A stretch of 64,000 nt of DNA from Hymenobacter properus (GCF_015694735.1 NZ_JADQDP010000002.1:496001-560000), one strand, 5' to 3'; counted from the stretch's first letter, positions 1-8,727 are shown. Numbers and translations: made by a program. The notes: a model not told the origin generated them from the sequence alone.

Positions 1-271
1 TCTGGCCGGGGCGCTCATCGAGGCGGTAGTAGGTGCACAGGTTGCGGGCCGCCAGCAACTCGTACACCGCCCGGCAGCCCTGGCAGCAGAAGCTCAATTC
101 CGGCTCCTCGGCCAGCCGGATGGGTTCGTCGGGGCAGGCGTCGCCGCAGTGGGCGCAGGCGGTATGGGTGAGATTTTCGGCAGGGGCAGGGGCGACGATA
201 GGCACGGGCAGGCAGGAAAATTGGCAACCGCAAAGCTCCGGCCCCCCGCGCCGGGCCCGGCTGACGAACAT
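1..271 (-). CDS. Heavy-metal-translocating P-type ATPase, N-terminal fragment (cut by window edge)
   Basis: The minus-strand frame is open from ATG at 271 to the window edge (about 90 codons), with an in-frame stop nine codons upstream. It encodes an N-terminal cysteine-rich metal-binding region: a TACAHCGDAC segment, then LSFCCQGCRAVYELL and a CTYYRLD segment. This arrangement is typical of the N-terminus of CcoI/FixI-like copper-exporting P-type ATPases of Bacteroidota, which supply copper to cbb3 oxidase or export it. The transmembrane and catalytic domains lie outside the window, so the identification rests on the first domain alone. It is divergent from the membrane protein at 392. A further Cys-rich stretch (CGCQFSC) lies near the start. 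Confidence 0.7.
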   Translation of the reverse strand, partial: MFVSRARRGGPELCGCQFSCLPVPIVAPAPAENLTHTACAHCGDACPDEPIRLAEEPELSFCCQGCRAVYELLAARNLCTYYRLDERPGQ

Positions 272-391
272 CAGGCCCGCGGCTGATTGTTTTCAGGCCC
301 CGGGCACCGGCGCGGACTCAATTTTGTATCATCTTTTCGCTAGCTGCAAGGTCTGCTCCGCGCCGGGCTTTCGCTCTTTTTCCGTTGTCGT

Positions 392-886
392 ATGTCTGCT
401 GTTCGTCCTGCTGGTTCGTTGCTGCTGGTGCTGTCGCTCTTTGTGTGGGCGGGCCTGGTGGCCGGCATTTCCTTTCTCGAAGCTCCGCTGAAGTTCACCG
501 CGCCGCACATCACCGTGCCGCTGGGGCTGGGCATCGGCCGCATCGTGTTTGCCGCGCTCAACAAGCTGGAGCTGGCCCTGGCCGGTGCAGCCCTGCTGAG
601 CGCGGCCCTACGGCGCGCCCCGGCCCACCTGTGGGCGGCGCTGGCCCTGCTCAGCACGGTGCTCCTGCTCCAAACCCTGTGGCTGCTGCCGGCCCTCGAC
701 CTACGCGCCACCGCGCTGCTGGCCGGCCACCCGCCGCTGCCCAGCAACCTCCACAAAACCTACATCGGCCTCGAAGTGGTTAAGCTTATCACGCTGCTGC
801 TGGCCGGCAGCTGGGCCTACCGTTGGGGCACCCAAGCTCCCCAGGCAGCTCCGGTGCCCGCGGCCGCTCAGCACCAGCTGGCCTGA
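392..886 (+). CDS. Small four-helix integral membrane protein
   Basis: 164 residues with about four hydrophobic segments (roughly 8-28, 45-70, 78-98 and 128-146), so an inner-membrane protein. I do not recognise a conserved catalytic motif. The size and layout resemble small DUF4149-like membrane proteins, but this is only a resemblance. The start is the ATG at 392; a TTG frame beginning at 385 is a shadow. It ends 23 bases before the globin gene on the same strand, so the two may be co-transcribed. Function unknown. Confidence 0.6.
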   Translation: MSAVRPAGSLLLVLSLFVWAGLVAGISFLEAPLKFTAPHITVPLGLGIGRIVFAALNKLELALAGAALLSAALRRAPAHLWAALALLSTVLLLQTLWLLPALDLRATALLAGHPPLPSNLHKTYIGLEVVKLITLLLAGSWAYRWGTQAPQAAPVPAAAQHQLA

Positions 887-909
887 TATTTCGGTTCTTA
901 TTATTCGCC

Positions 910-1299
910 ATGACCACGCCCCGCCCCGACATCACCACCGAAGCCGACGTGCGCCTGCTCGTCGATACGTTCTACGCCCGCGTCAACGAAGACGCCCTGC
1001 TCGACTCTATTTTCAACGGCTTCGCGCAGGTAGACTGGGCGCACCACCTGCCCAATATGTACGACTTCTGGAGCGGCCTGCTGCTGGGCACCAGCCGCTA
1101 CCACGGCCGCCCCTTCCCCAAGCACGTGCCGCTGCCCATCGATGCCACGCACTTTCAGCGCTGGGTGGCCCTGTTCTGCGCCACCGTCGACGACCTTTTT
1201 GCCGGCCCCACCGCCGAGGAGGCCAAGCTGCGCGGCCGCGCCATTGCCCAGGTATTCGAAACGCGGCTGCAGGCACGGGGCCCGCTTTCGGTGCTGTAA
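910..1299 (+). CDS. Group III truncated haemoglobin-like protein
   Basis: 129 residues, the size of a truncated (2-on-2) globin. The N-terminal helix (VRLLVDTFYARV), the DFWSGLLLGTSRYHGRPFPKH block and the later W-VALFCATVD segment match group III truncated haemoglobins. The His in the FPKHVPL segment is in the region of the family's proximal haem ligand. Such proteins bind O2 or NO in the cytosol. ATG at 910 was chosen over an upstream in-frame start at 823 because the extra 29 residues are low-complexity and overlap the previous gene. A bidirectional terminator follows. Confidence 0.8.
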   Translation: MTTPRPDITTEADVRLLVDTFYARVNEDALLDSIFNGFAQVDWAHHLPNMYDFWSGLLLGTSRYHGRPFPKHVPLPIDATHFQRWVALFCATVDDLFAGPTAEEAKLRGRAIAQVFETRLQARGPLSVL

Positions 1300-1315
1300 C
1301 CCGCATTTTTGACCA

Positions 1316-1366
1316 AAAAAAGCCCGGCCCGCGTCCTGATGTTCAGGGTGCGGGCCGGGCTTTTTG
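1316..1366. terminator. Bidirectional intrinsic terminator between globin and cupin genes
   Basis: A 12-bp perfect stem (1321-1332 with 1350-1361, AGCCCGGCCCGC and its complement) is flanked by A-rich and T-rich tracts. It lies between two convergent genes, so it can serve both strands. Confidence 0.8.
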
Positions 1367-1378
1367 GTGGGTTGCTGG

Positions 1379-1696
1379 TTAGCGGAAAATCAGAATGCGG
1401 GCCGCTTCCAGGCAATCCAGCGCATGCGGCGCCCCGGCGGGGATAACGAGGTAGTCGCCTGCTTCCACTTCTGTGGAAGTTTCGAGCACCGTGATGACGA
1501 GCCGGCCGGCCAGCACCGTCACCAGCACCTCAGCGGGCGCGTGGTGGGTGGGCATTCGCTCGCCGGCAGCGAAGGTTTTGTAAATGACTTTCTGGCCGTT
1601 TTTGTCGAGCAGCACCAGGGCTTTTTGCTCGCCCGCCGGCGTGTGGTGGCCGGCCAGCAGGCTGCCGGTTTTCAGGGGTGGATAGGTGGTCAGCAT
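1379..1696 (-). CDS. Cupin-domain protein
   Basis: 105 residues forming one small beta-barrel cupin. The first cupin motif is visible as GERMPTHHAPAEVLVTVLAG (His-rich, with the Glu), and the second as GDYLVIPAGAPHALDC. Single-cupin proteins of this size bind a metal ion and are often sensors or small enzymes; the substrate cannot be told from sequence. ATG at 1696 was chosen because the longer frame to 1765 adds a low-complexity N-terminus absent from such proteins. It converges on the globin gene across a shared terminator. Confidence 0.7.
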   Translation of the reverse strand: MLTTYPPLKTGSLLAGHHTPAGEQKALVLLDKNGQKVIYKTFAAGERMPTHHAPAEVLVTVLAGRLVITVLETSTEVEAGDYLVIPAGAPHALDCLEAARILIFR

Positions 1697-1797
1697 AAGG
1701 GTTTGACGGTTGAATGAAGACGCTGCAAACCTACCGGCCGCGCCCTGCCGCCTACCTGACGACAAACGCGAAACGCCCTGATTCTCGTCAGCCTAAG

Positions 1798-2844
1798 CTA
1801 CCAGTTGGGCTGCCGCAGCTTCTCGGACTGCACCACCCGGATGCCGTGGGCCGTCTGCTCAATCAGCCCGTCGTGCTTGAACTCGCTCAGCGTCCGAATC
1901 AGCGACTCGGGCGCGATGCCCACCACGGCCGCCAGGTCGTCGCGCGAGAGCTGAATGGCGCCTTCCGGCGCGTGCTCGTGCAGGCGCAGCAAGGTGGTGG
2001 CCACGCGGCGGCGCAACGAGTCGTAGGCCATGCCCAGGAGCTGCTGCTCCCGCTCATTCACGCGGCCGGCCAGCAGGCGCACAAACTGCTGGCCCACGGC
2101 CGGGTGCCGGTGCAGCAGCTGCGTAAAATCTTCCTGCGGGATGTAGAGCAGCACTGCATCGTCCAGCACCACGGCCGAGTCGGCGTGCGGGCGCTGCTCC
2201 AGCAGCGGCAGGTAGCCGAAAAACTCGCCCGGCCCATACACGCCCGTAATCAATTCTTTGCCGCTGGGGCTGCGGCGCACGGTTTTCACCCGCCCGCTCT
2301 GCACGAAGTACAGGCGCGTGGCCTCGTCGCCTTCGGCATACAGCTCCTGCTTTTTGCGCAGGGTGTGGGGCTTGCGGTCGGCGGCCAGGGCCGTGAGGTG
2401 GCCCACGGCGGTGGCATCGTCCAGAAATTGGTTCAGGCCGCCGGGCGCGCGCAGGTCGTAGTCGGGCCGCAGCTGGCCGAAGCGGGCCAGCCGGCTGTGA
2501 ATGGCGCTGAGCAGCTCGGTTTCCTCGAAAGGCTTGGTCAGGTAGTCGTCGGCGCCCAGCTCCATGCCGCGGCGCAGGTCGGCGCGCTCGGTTTTGGCGG
2601 TGAGGAAGATGAAGGGCACGCCCGCCAGCTGCGGGTTCTGGCTGAAGATGTGCAGCACGCCGTAGCCGTCGAGCACGGGCATCATGATGTCGCACACCAC
2701 CAAATCGGGCTTGGTGGCGAGGGCCTTTTCCACGCCGACCTTGCCGTTTTCGGCCGTGATGACGTCGTAGCCGGCCAGCTCCAGAATCTCGGCCGTGTTT
2801 TCGCGAATCAGGTCGCTGTCTTCAACGAGCAGTATCGTTTTCAT
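1798..2844 (-). CDS. Response regulator fused to a Crp/Fnr-type DNA-binding module
   Basis: 348 residues. Residues 1-120 are a receiver domain: acidic pair Glu8/Asp9, phospho-acceptor Asp52 in CDIMMP, Thr82 and Lys104. A cyclic-nucleotide-binding-like barrel follows (about 150-260), then a Crp-type winged helix-turn-helix (about 270-340, LSRDDLAAVVGIAPESLIRTLSEF). The phosphate-binding cassette position reads GEFFGYLPLLEQRPHADSAV and lacks the canonical Arg of cAMP-binding proteins, so the barrel may not bind cAMP (inference). The start codon overlaps the 3' end of the upstream histidine kinase gene by 23 bases, so the two are a co-translated two-component pair. Confidence 0.9.
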   Translation of the reverse strand: MKTILLVEDSDLIRENTAEILELAGYDVITAENGKVGVEKALATKPDLVVCDIMMPVLDGYGVLHIFSQNPQLAGVPFIFLTAKTERADLRRGMELGADDYLTKPFEETELLSAIHSRLARFGQLRPDYDLRAPGGLNQFLDDATAVGHLTALAADRKPHTLRKKQELYAEGDEATRLYFVQSGRVKTVRRSPSGKELITGVYGPGEFFGYLPLLEQRPHADSAVVLDDAVLLYIPQEDFTQLLHRHPAVGQQFVRLLAGRVNEREQQLLGMAYDSLRRRVATTLLRLHEHAPEGAIQLSRDDLAAVVGIAPESLIRTLSEFKHDGLIEQTAHGIRVVQSEKLRQPNW

Positions 2845-4432
2845 AGGGAAGGGTGATGGTGACGGTGGTGCCGTGGCCCAATTCGCTCTGCAGGGCCACG
2901 GTGCCGCCTAGTAGCTCCATGTAGCGGGCAATGATGTAGAGCCCCAGGCCGGTGCCGGGCAGGTTGGCCGCGTTGCGCGCCCGGAAAAACCGCTCAAATA
3001 AATGCTCCTGGTCTTCGCGGGCAATGCCCACGCCTTGGTCCTGCACACTGAGCGTGAGCCAGCCGCCCGCCGTGGCCGCGCGCACCGTGACGGTGGTTTG
3101 GTCGGGCGAGTACTTGAAGGCGTTGCTCAGCAGGTTCACCAGCACCTTGCGCAGCAGCGAGGCGTCGGTCCAGAGCAGGTCGAGCGGGCCAAACACTTCG
3201 CGCACGTGCTGGCCGGGCTTGCGCAGGCCCTCGGCGTCGGCCTGGGCCTCGCGCAGCAGCGCGGGCAGGGCCACCTGGGCCGGGTGGGCTTCCAGCCGGC
3301 CTTCCTCAATCTTGCCCACCGACAGAAACTCCTCCAGAATGTCGGTCAGGTGCTTCACCGAGGTGCGGATGCGCTGCAAATGACGCTCACGTTTGTCCTG
3401 CTGCTCGGTGGTGGTGTACTTCTCAATGAGGGCGGCCGAGGTAAGCACCCCGGTGAGCGGGGTCCGAAACTCGTGCGAGGCCATGCTCACAAAGCGCGAC
3501 TTCAGCTCGCCCAGCTCCTGCTCGGCGGCCAGGGCCTGGCTCAGCTCCTGGCTGCGCTGCTCCAGCTGGGCCAGGGTATTTTCCAGGGCGTGGGTGCGGT
3601 CGGCCACCTTTTGCTCCAGCTCGGCATTGAGGCGGGCTACGTGCTTGTTTTGAATGAGGAGCTCGCGCTCGGCGTCTTTCTTAAAGGTGATGTCGACGAC
3701 GTAGGCCACCACAAACAGCTCTTCGTCGAGGTGGAAATAACTCAGACTCACCTCCACCGGAAACTCCGAGCCGTCGCGGCGGCGGGCCATCAGGTCGCGG
3801 TTGTGGCCCATGGCGCGCACCTCCGGCCGGGCGTTGAAGGACGTGCGCAGCCGCTCGTGGTAGCCGCTCACGGAGGCCGGCACCAGTTCTTCGATGCCGT
3901 GGCTGAGCAGGGCCGGGCTGTCGTAGCCGAACACAGCGTGGGCCTTGTCGTTGGCCAGCACAATGCGGCCGTCGGCGTTGCACATAATGATGCCGATGGT
4001 GGCGTGGCTTACCACCGCCTCGAAGCGGCCCACGCTCATGGCCAGGCGGCGTTCGGCTGTGTGCAGGCGGTCGGTGTCGGTGAGGCGAATCACGAAGTAG
4101 TGCCGGTTTTCCACCACCAGGTTGGTCAGCTCAATCGAGGCCCAGAACAGTTGGCCCGATAGGCGCCGCAGCTCGGTTTCGAAGGTATAGTTCCCGTCGC
4201 GCAGCACCCGGTCGCACAGCTCAGCCCACTCCTCCGAGCTCATGCGCTGGCCCAGCAGGGTGCGGCGCGGGTCATCATAGAGGGCCTGGGCCGTAGGGTA
4301 GCCCAGCAGACGGTAGCCCGCCGCGTTCACCCGCGTAAACCACCGGCCCTGCACATCATACAGCCCCACAAAGTCTTTGGCCTGCTCAAATAGGATTTCG
4401 GTGAGCGGATTATGGTACAGGTCGACGGGCAT
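2822..4432 (-). CDS. PAS-domain sensor histidine kinase
   Basis: 536 residues, no signal peptide or clear membrane helix, so probably a soluble sensor. Two PAS domains (about 10-125 and 135-260) are followed by a coiled coil (260-315), a HisKA dimerisation domain with phospho-acceptor His320 in MASHEFRTPL, and a HATPase domain with N-box NLLSNAFKYS, G1 DQGVGI, F-box FERFF and G2 GTGLGL. All catalytic boxes are intact. It overlaps the REC-Crp regulator gene, its likely phosphotransfer partner. The sensed signal is unknown. Confidence 0.92.
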   Translation of the reverse strand: MPVDLYHNPLTEILFEQAKDFVGLYDVQGRWFTRVNAAGYRLLGYPTAQALYDDPRRTLLGQRMSSEEWAELCDRVLRDGNYTFETELRRLSGQLFWASIELTNLVVENRHYFVIRLTDTDRLHTAERRLAMSVGRFEAVVSHATIGIIMCNADGRIVLANDKAHAVFGYDSPALLSHGIEELVPASVSGYHERLRTSFNARPEVRAMGHNRDLMARRRDGSEFPVEVSLSYFHLDEELFVVAYVVDITFKKDAERELLIQNKHVARLNAELEQKVADRTHALENTLAQLEQRSQELSQALAAEQELGELKSRFVSMASHEFRTPLTGVLTSAALIEKYTTTEQQDKRERHLQRIRTSVKHLTDILEEFLSVGKIEEGRLEAHPAQVALPALLREAQADAEGLRKPGQHVREVFGPLDLLWTDASLLRKVLVNLLSNAFKYSPDQTTVTVRAATAGGWLTLSVQDQGVGIAREDQEHLFERFFRARNAANLPGTGLGLYIIARYMELLGGTVALQSELGHGTTVTITLPYENDTAR

Positions 4433-4482
4433 TTGCAGGGCTGCGAACGAAGCGAGGGTATCGCGATGAATGGAATTTTCCC

Positions 4483-6171
4483 TTAATATACAATTTTTTC
4501 TATATTAAACCAATCTACGTCGGCGTTGCCCGAGTCGTTGAATTTGGTTGTGCGGGAGCAGAATAAGCCCACCTTGGCCCCAATCCATTTGCCCTCGCGG
4601 GCCTGAAACTCGGCCCCCAGCGGTTCAAAAGTCCGGTTGTCGAAGCTGTAGCTGAACTGGCACTTGGCACCGGCTTTCACGGCCACGCGCAGGTAGAGGG
4701 GCTGGCCGGCGCGGGCGGCGGGCACCTCCACGGCGGGGGTGCTGGTTTCGGCCGTGCCCTTGTCGGCATCTTTGCACACGCTTTGGCTGAGCTGCAGCTT
4801 GCCGCCCTGGTTGGTAAGCGAAATGTAAGCGTAATCGAGCCCCATCATTAGCAGCGCCACTTTCTCCCCTTCCACGCGGGGGCTGAAGGTGAGCTTGGCC
4901 GTGGCCGTAAACACGTCGGCGGGCAGCTTTTGCAGCAGCAGGTTGGGCACCTGCCAGAGGTTTTTGTAGCCCTCGGGCAGCGGCACCGAGTAGAGGCGCA
5001 GCGCGCCGGCCGTGGGGTTCAGGTAGGCCCAGTAGTCCTGCGGGTTGGCGTGCCACTGCCACTGCCGGCCCAGCACCGTGCCCGCAAACCCATCTGAAGT
5101 AGGCGGCGTGGCCAGCGGCTGCGCAGGGCTTTTGATGCGCGGCTTGCGGTAGGTGAGCACCGGCTGGCCCTTGCCGTCGCCGTCGGGGTCTTCGCCGATA
5201 ACAGGCCAGTCGTTTTTCCACACCATGGGCTGCAGGTGCACCACGCGGCCGTAGGCGCCCTGGTCCTGGAAGTGCAGAAACCAGTCCTCGCCCGCGTCGG
5301 TGTCTACCCAGGCGCCCTGGTGCGGGCCGTTGATGGGCGTTTTGCCCTGGTCCATCACAATCTTCTCCTCATAAGGCCCGTACACGCTTTTCGAGCGCAG
5401 CACCAGCTGCCAGCCCGTGGGCACGCCCCCGGCCGGCGCAAAAATGTAGTAGTAGCCGTTGCGCTTGTAAAATTTCGGCCCTTCCAGGGTAGGATGCCCG
5501 GCGTGGCCGTCGAACACCAGCACGTCGTCGCCGGTGAGGCGCCGGCCGTCGGCACTCATCGGGCTCACGGCCAGAATGGTTTTGATGCCGGCCCGCGAGC
5601 CCGCAAAGCCGTGCACGAGGTAGGCCTTGCCGTCCGTGTCCCAGAGCGGGCAGGGGTCAATCCAGCCCTTGGCTTCCTTCACGCACACCGGCGCCGACCA
5701 CGGCCCGGCCGGGTTTTTGGCCTTGGTCACGAATATGCCCAGGTCCGGGTCGGGGTAGTAGATGTAGAACTCCTGATTGTGGTAGCGAATGGCCGGGGCC
5801 CACACGCCGTTGCCGTGCTGGGGCTCGCGGTAGCGCGCCAGCGGCGGCTGTTCCTTAAACACGCTGCCGATAATGGTCCAGTTCACCAAATCCTTGGAGT
5901 GCAGAATCTGCAGGCCCGGCACGCAGTTGAAGCTCGACGACGTCAAATAGAAGTCGCTACCCACCCGCACCACGTCAGGGTCGGAGTAGTCGGCGTAGAG
6001 CACGGGGTTTTTGTAGCGGCCGTTGCCCAGGTCCGGCACCCACACTTTGGAGAGTGCAGCGCCGGGCGTTTGGGCCGTTGCCAGCCCTGGCAACCCCGTA
6101 AAGATGAGCAGGGCTACCAGCCGCAACAGACGAGCAAGCGGCTGCGCGCCGCAGAAAAGGCGTGTCTTCAT
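4483..6171 (-). CDS. Secreted glycoside hydrolase family 43 enzyme
   Basis: 562 residues with a signal peptide (hydrophobic segment to about residue 34, ATAQ cleavage region). The five-bladed GH43 domain spans about 50-345. The expected triad is visible: general base Asp64 (YSDPDV), the pKa-modulating Asp172 (GWIDPCP) and general acid Glu230 (TLEGPKF). The C-terminal 200 residues form a beta-sandwich like that of beta-xylosidase/arabinofuranosidase members. It probably removes xylose or arabinose from plant polysaccharides in the periplasm or outside the cell. A pectate lyase and a second GH43 lie nearby, giving a loose plant-cell-wall group. Confidence 0.88.
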   Translation of the reverse strand: MKTRLFCGAQPLARLLRLVALLIFTGLPGLATAQTPGAALSKVWVPDLGNGRYKNPVLYADYSDPDVVRVGSDFYLTSSSFNCVPGLQILHSKDLVNWTIIGSVFKEQPPLARYREPQHGNGVWAPAIRYHNQEFYIYYPDPDLGIFVTKAKNPAGPWSAPVCVKEAKGWIDPCPLWDTDGKAYLVHGFAGSRAGIKTILAVSPMSADGRRLTGDDVLVFDGHAGHPTLEGPKFYKRNGYYYIFAPAGGVPTGWQLVLRSKSVYGPYEEKIVMDQGKTPINGPHQGAWVDTDAGEDWFLHFQDQGAYGRVVHLQPMVWKNDWPVIGEDPDGDGKGQPVLTYRKPRIKSPAQPLATPPTSDGFAGTVLGRQWQWHANPQDYWAYLNPTAGALRLYSVPLPEGYKNLWQVPNLLLQKLPADVFTATAKLTFSPRVEGEKVALLMMGLDYAYISLTNQGGKLQLSQSVCKDADKGTAETSTPAVEVPAARAGQPLYLRVAVKAGAKCQFSYSFDNRTFEPLGAEFQAREGKWIGAKVGLFCSRTTKFNDSGNADVDWFNIEKIVY

Positions 6172-6270
6172 TGGTGCGTGAAGGTCGCACCCAGCCCGTT
6201 ATTACACACCATAACCTTTCGCCCGGGCCCTTGCGCCATCCGCTTTTTGCTGGGAGGCCAAGCCGTAAAT

Positions 6271-6337
6271 GCCGCGCCGGGCGCCAATGGGGCAGTCGGA
6301 AACATCGGCTACTTACTCCATTGGCGCCCGGCGCGGC
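6271..6337. repeat. Perfect 20-bp inverted repeat 3' of the regulatory-domain gene
   Basis: Arms 6271-6290 and 6318-6337 are exact reverse complements around a 27-nt loop. It lies between two minus-strand genes (stop at 6353, next start at 6171). No T-tract follows on the minus strand, so it is not a textbook terminator; it may be an mRNA-stabilising hairpin or a terminator without a U-run. Confidence 0.8.
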
Positions 6338-6352
6338 CGGTTTTCCAAAAGT

Positions 6353-6829
6353 TTAGTGCAGGTTGGTGCTGCGGTGGTTGAGGCGCATCAGCTGGCCTTC
6401 TTTTTTGCCATACTGGCGGAACTTGGCCGTGGGCAGGGGCGCCAGCACCAGCCGCGGCAGGGTGCAGTCGTCGAGCGGCACCTCAATCATACCGTAGCCC
6501 GCCGCCTGCACGTCCAGAATCTGGCCTTCGTACACCGGGTCGGTGAGCTGAAAGCGGCCTTCCGAGTCCGTCACGTAGATGTCGTGGGTGCCTTTGATGA
6601 GCAGAGTGGCGCCCGTCAGTGGCTTGCCGTTGGGGTCATATACGGTACCGATAAGCGGGGCGCAGGCCAGGCGCGGGCGGGCGGGGGCTGCGCGCTCGGG
6701 CCGGGCCGAGAGGGCAATACGCTCCTGGGTGTTGCCCGAAGCGGACACCCGCGAGTCGGCCTGCTGGGCAGCGGCCGCGTGAATTCCGCCGAAGGTTGCT
6801 ATGGCGAAGGAGAGGAAAGCAAGGCGCAT
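6353..6829 (-). CDS. Secreted protein with a carboxypeptidase-regulatory-like domain
   Basis: 158 residues with a short signal peptide (cleavage near AAAAQQ). Residues about 55-130 match the CarboxypepD_reg-like beta-sandwich fold: IGTVYDPNGKPLTGATLLIKG, a YVTDSEGRFQL segment and an AAGYGMIEVPL segment. The same module occurs at the N-terminus of TonB-dependent receptors, but here it stands alone. Likely exported and possibly cell-surface; the role is unknown. It is divergent from the pectate lyase gene, so the 222-base spacer probably holds both promoters. Confidence 0.75.
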   Translation of the reverse strand: MRLAFLSFAIATFGGIHAAAAQQADSRVSASGNTQERIALSARPERAAPARPRLACAPLIGTVYDPNGKPLTGATLLIKGTHDIYVTDSEGRFQLTDPVYEGQILDVQAAGYGMIEVPLDDCTLPRLVLAPLPTAKFRQYGKKEGQLMRLNHRSTNLH

Positions 6830-7051
6830 AACGAACGAGTAAGGTAAGCGAATCGGGGAAGCGGCCCGGCAGGGGGTGGTAGGCCTGAGAACATTCTAAC
6901 ACGCAACTGCCAAAAAGGAAGTTGCCTGTCAGCAAACAAATTCTATGCAATCGATGGCGTGAGCCTGGCGCGGTTTCTGTGCGCCCGCAGCTGGCAGTTT
7001 TCACGGCACGTTCACGCCGGAGCTGCCAAGTTGCAAGCTCAAGTTAGGCAC

Positions 7052-8617
7052 ATGGTATTCTTTTTCAAAGATTTTTTTTCAAAAGTGGCTTCCCGGCGGG
7101 CCGTGGGAGTAGTCGTTTTGGGTTTGATGGCCGCCGGTCCGGCACGGGCGCAGGGCCTATTGGCCTTCCCGGGGGCCGAAGGGGCGGGGCGTTTCACCAG
7201 CGGCGGGCGGGGAACAGCAGCAGCGCCCACCACGGTGCTCGAAGTAACCAATCTGCTCGATGACGGCAAGCCCGGCAGCCTGCGCTACGCCCTACAACTG
7301 AGCGCTGACAAAGCTCCGGCCCGCACCATCGTGTTCCGGGTGTCGGGCACCATTCACCTGGCCTCGCCGCTCACCATTAGCAAGGCCAACACCACCATTG
7401 CGGGCCAAACCGCGCCCGGCGACGGCATTTGCCTGGCCGACTACCCGGTGTCGGTGAAGGCCAACAACGTCATCGTGCGCTTCATCCGCTTCCGGATGGG
7501 CGACAAAAACCAGAACAAGGGCTTCGTGGACGGCGCCGGGGGCGACGATGCCTTCGGCGGCACGCGCAACAACCACCTTGTGGTCGACCATTGCTCGATG
7601 AGTTGGAGCACCGACGAGGCCTTCTCCGTGTACGAGGGCGACAGCACCACTCTGCAGTGGAACCTCATTGCCGAGCCGCTGAATTACTCCTACCACTACG
7701 AGGCCGGCGACAAAGATTTTGAGCGGCACGGCTTTGGCGGCATCTGGGGTGGGCAGCATTCGTCCTTCCACCACAACCTGTTTGCCCACTGCAACAACCG
7801 CACGCCCCGCTTCAACGGCAGCCGCTACACCCACCCGGCGGGCTTCGAAAACTGCGATTTCAGCAACAACGTCATCTACGACTGGGGCACCAACAACGTA
7901 TACGCCGGCGAGGGCGGCAACTACAACGTCGTTAATAACTACTACAAGCCCGGCCCGAGCACCAATCCCAAAACCCGCGCCCAGGTGCTGAATCCCTATA
8001 AAATCGACAAGGAAAAGGGCCGCCTGCCCTACGGCAAGTTCTACCTGGCCGGCAACTATGTGGACGGCGCCCCGGCCGTGACGGCCCACAACTGGAGCGG
8101 CGTGGTGATGAACGGCGGCACCGCCGCCGACACCGTGCAGTCGAAAGTAACCCAGCCGTTTGCCCTGGGCCCTTTCACTCTGCAGCCGGCCAAAACGGCC
8201 TACGAAGCGGTGCTGCAAGGCGCCGGCGCCATCCGGCCTGTGCGCGACACCCTGGACCAGCGCATCGTGGGCGAGGTGCGCACCGGCACCGGCACCCTCA
8301 TCGACGTGCAGGGCCACTACCCCCACGGCACGCCCTACAGCGTGAGCCAGCGCGCCTGGCCGGTGCTGAAATCGGCCCCCGCCCCAGCCGATGCCGACCA
8401 CGACGGCATGCCCGACGCTTGGGAAAAAGCCCACGGCCTCAACCCGCAGAACGCCGCCGACCGCGCCCTGCGCGCCGCCAACGGCTACACCCATCTCGAA
8501 ACTTATTTGAACAGCCTTGTGCCAGTGGCCGTGGCCCGCGTGCCAGCCGCGCCAAAACCAGTAAAGAAATGGGCGCCGGTAGCTAAGCCGGTTGCGCCTA
8601 AGGCGGTGAAGAAGTAG
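7052..8617 (+). CDS. Secreted pectate lyase-like protein (polysaccharide lyase family 1 type)
   Basis: 521 residues. A signal peptide ends near GPARAQ (about residue 34). The start of the mature chain (LLAFPGAEGAGRFTSGGRG), the repeated Asn-rich right-handed beta-helix coils (NHLVVDHCSMSWSTDE, SFHHNLFAHCNNRTPR, NCDFSNNVIYDWG) and the RTPRFNG segment fit bacterial PL1 pectate lyases that cleave polygalacturonate. Residues about 447-460 (DADHDGMPDAWE) form a Ca-binding type-3 repeat-like loop, then an ETYLNSLV end and a Lys/Pro-rich tail. ATG at 7052 was chosen because the longer frame to 6959 lacks a signal peptide at its start. Works with the neighbouring GH43 enzymes on plant polymers. Confidence 0.85.
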   Translation: MVFFFKDFFSKVASRRAVGVVVLGLMAAGPARAQGLLAFPGAEGAGRFTSGGRGTAAAPTTVLEVTNLLDDGKPGSLRYALQLSADKAPARTIVFRVSGTIHLASPLTISKANTTIAGQTAPGDGICLADYPVSVKANNVIVRFIRFRMGDKNQNKGFVDGAGGDDAFGGTRNNHLVVDHCSMSWSTDEAFSVYEGDSTTLQWNLIAEPLNYSYHYEAGDKDFERHGFGGIWGGQHSSFHHNLFAHCNNRTPRFNGSRYTHPAGFENCDFSNNVIYDWGTNNVYAGEGGNYNVVNNYYKPGPSTNPKTRAQVLNPYKIDKEKGRLPYGKFYLAGNYVDGAPAVTAHNWSGVVMNGGTAADTVQSKVTQPFALGPFTLQPAKTAYEAVLQGAGAIRPVRDTLDQRIVGEVRTGTGTLIDVQGHYPHGTPYSVSQRAWPVLKSAPAPADADHDGMPDAWEKAHGLNPQNAADRALRAANGYTHLETYLNSLVPVAVARVPAAPKPVKKWAPVAKPVAPKAVKK

Positions 8618-8636
8618 GCAGAGCAGACGTATGGGC

Positions 8637-8727
8637 GCGGGCTGCCGGCTCAGGCCGGCTGTCCGCTCGTCGTTTGGCAGGTATCGGGGCACTTCAAGCG
8701 GACAGCCGGCCTGAGCCGGCAGCCCGC
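8637..8727. repeat. Perfect 31-bp inverted repeat between convergent genes
   Basis: Arms 8637-8667 and 8697-8727 are exact reverse complements separated by 29 nt. The right arm reaches the first base of the stop codon of the minus-strand glyoxalase gene. The arms contain repeated GCCGGC/CCGGCC blocks. No T-tract is present. Likely an RNA hairpin acting on both convergent transcripts, or a dispersed palindromic element. Confidence 0.85.

Noticed and set aside
1714..2856. 380-codon plus-strand frame over the response regulator
   Set aside because: Shadow of the REC-Crp gene, which has all expected motifs on the minus strand.
4483..4508. 8-bp AT-rich inverted repeat (TTAATATA/TATATTAA) at the GH43 stop codon
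   Set aside because: Weak stem without GC content. It could be a poor terminator, but this cannot be separated from chance.
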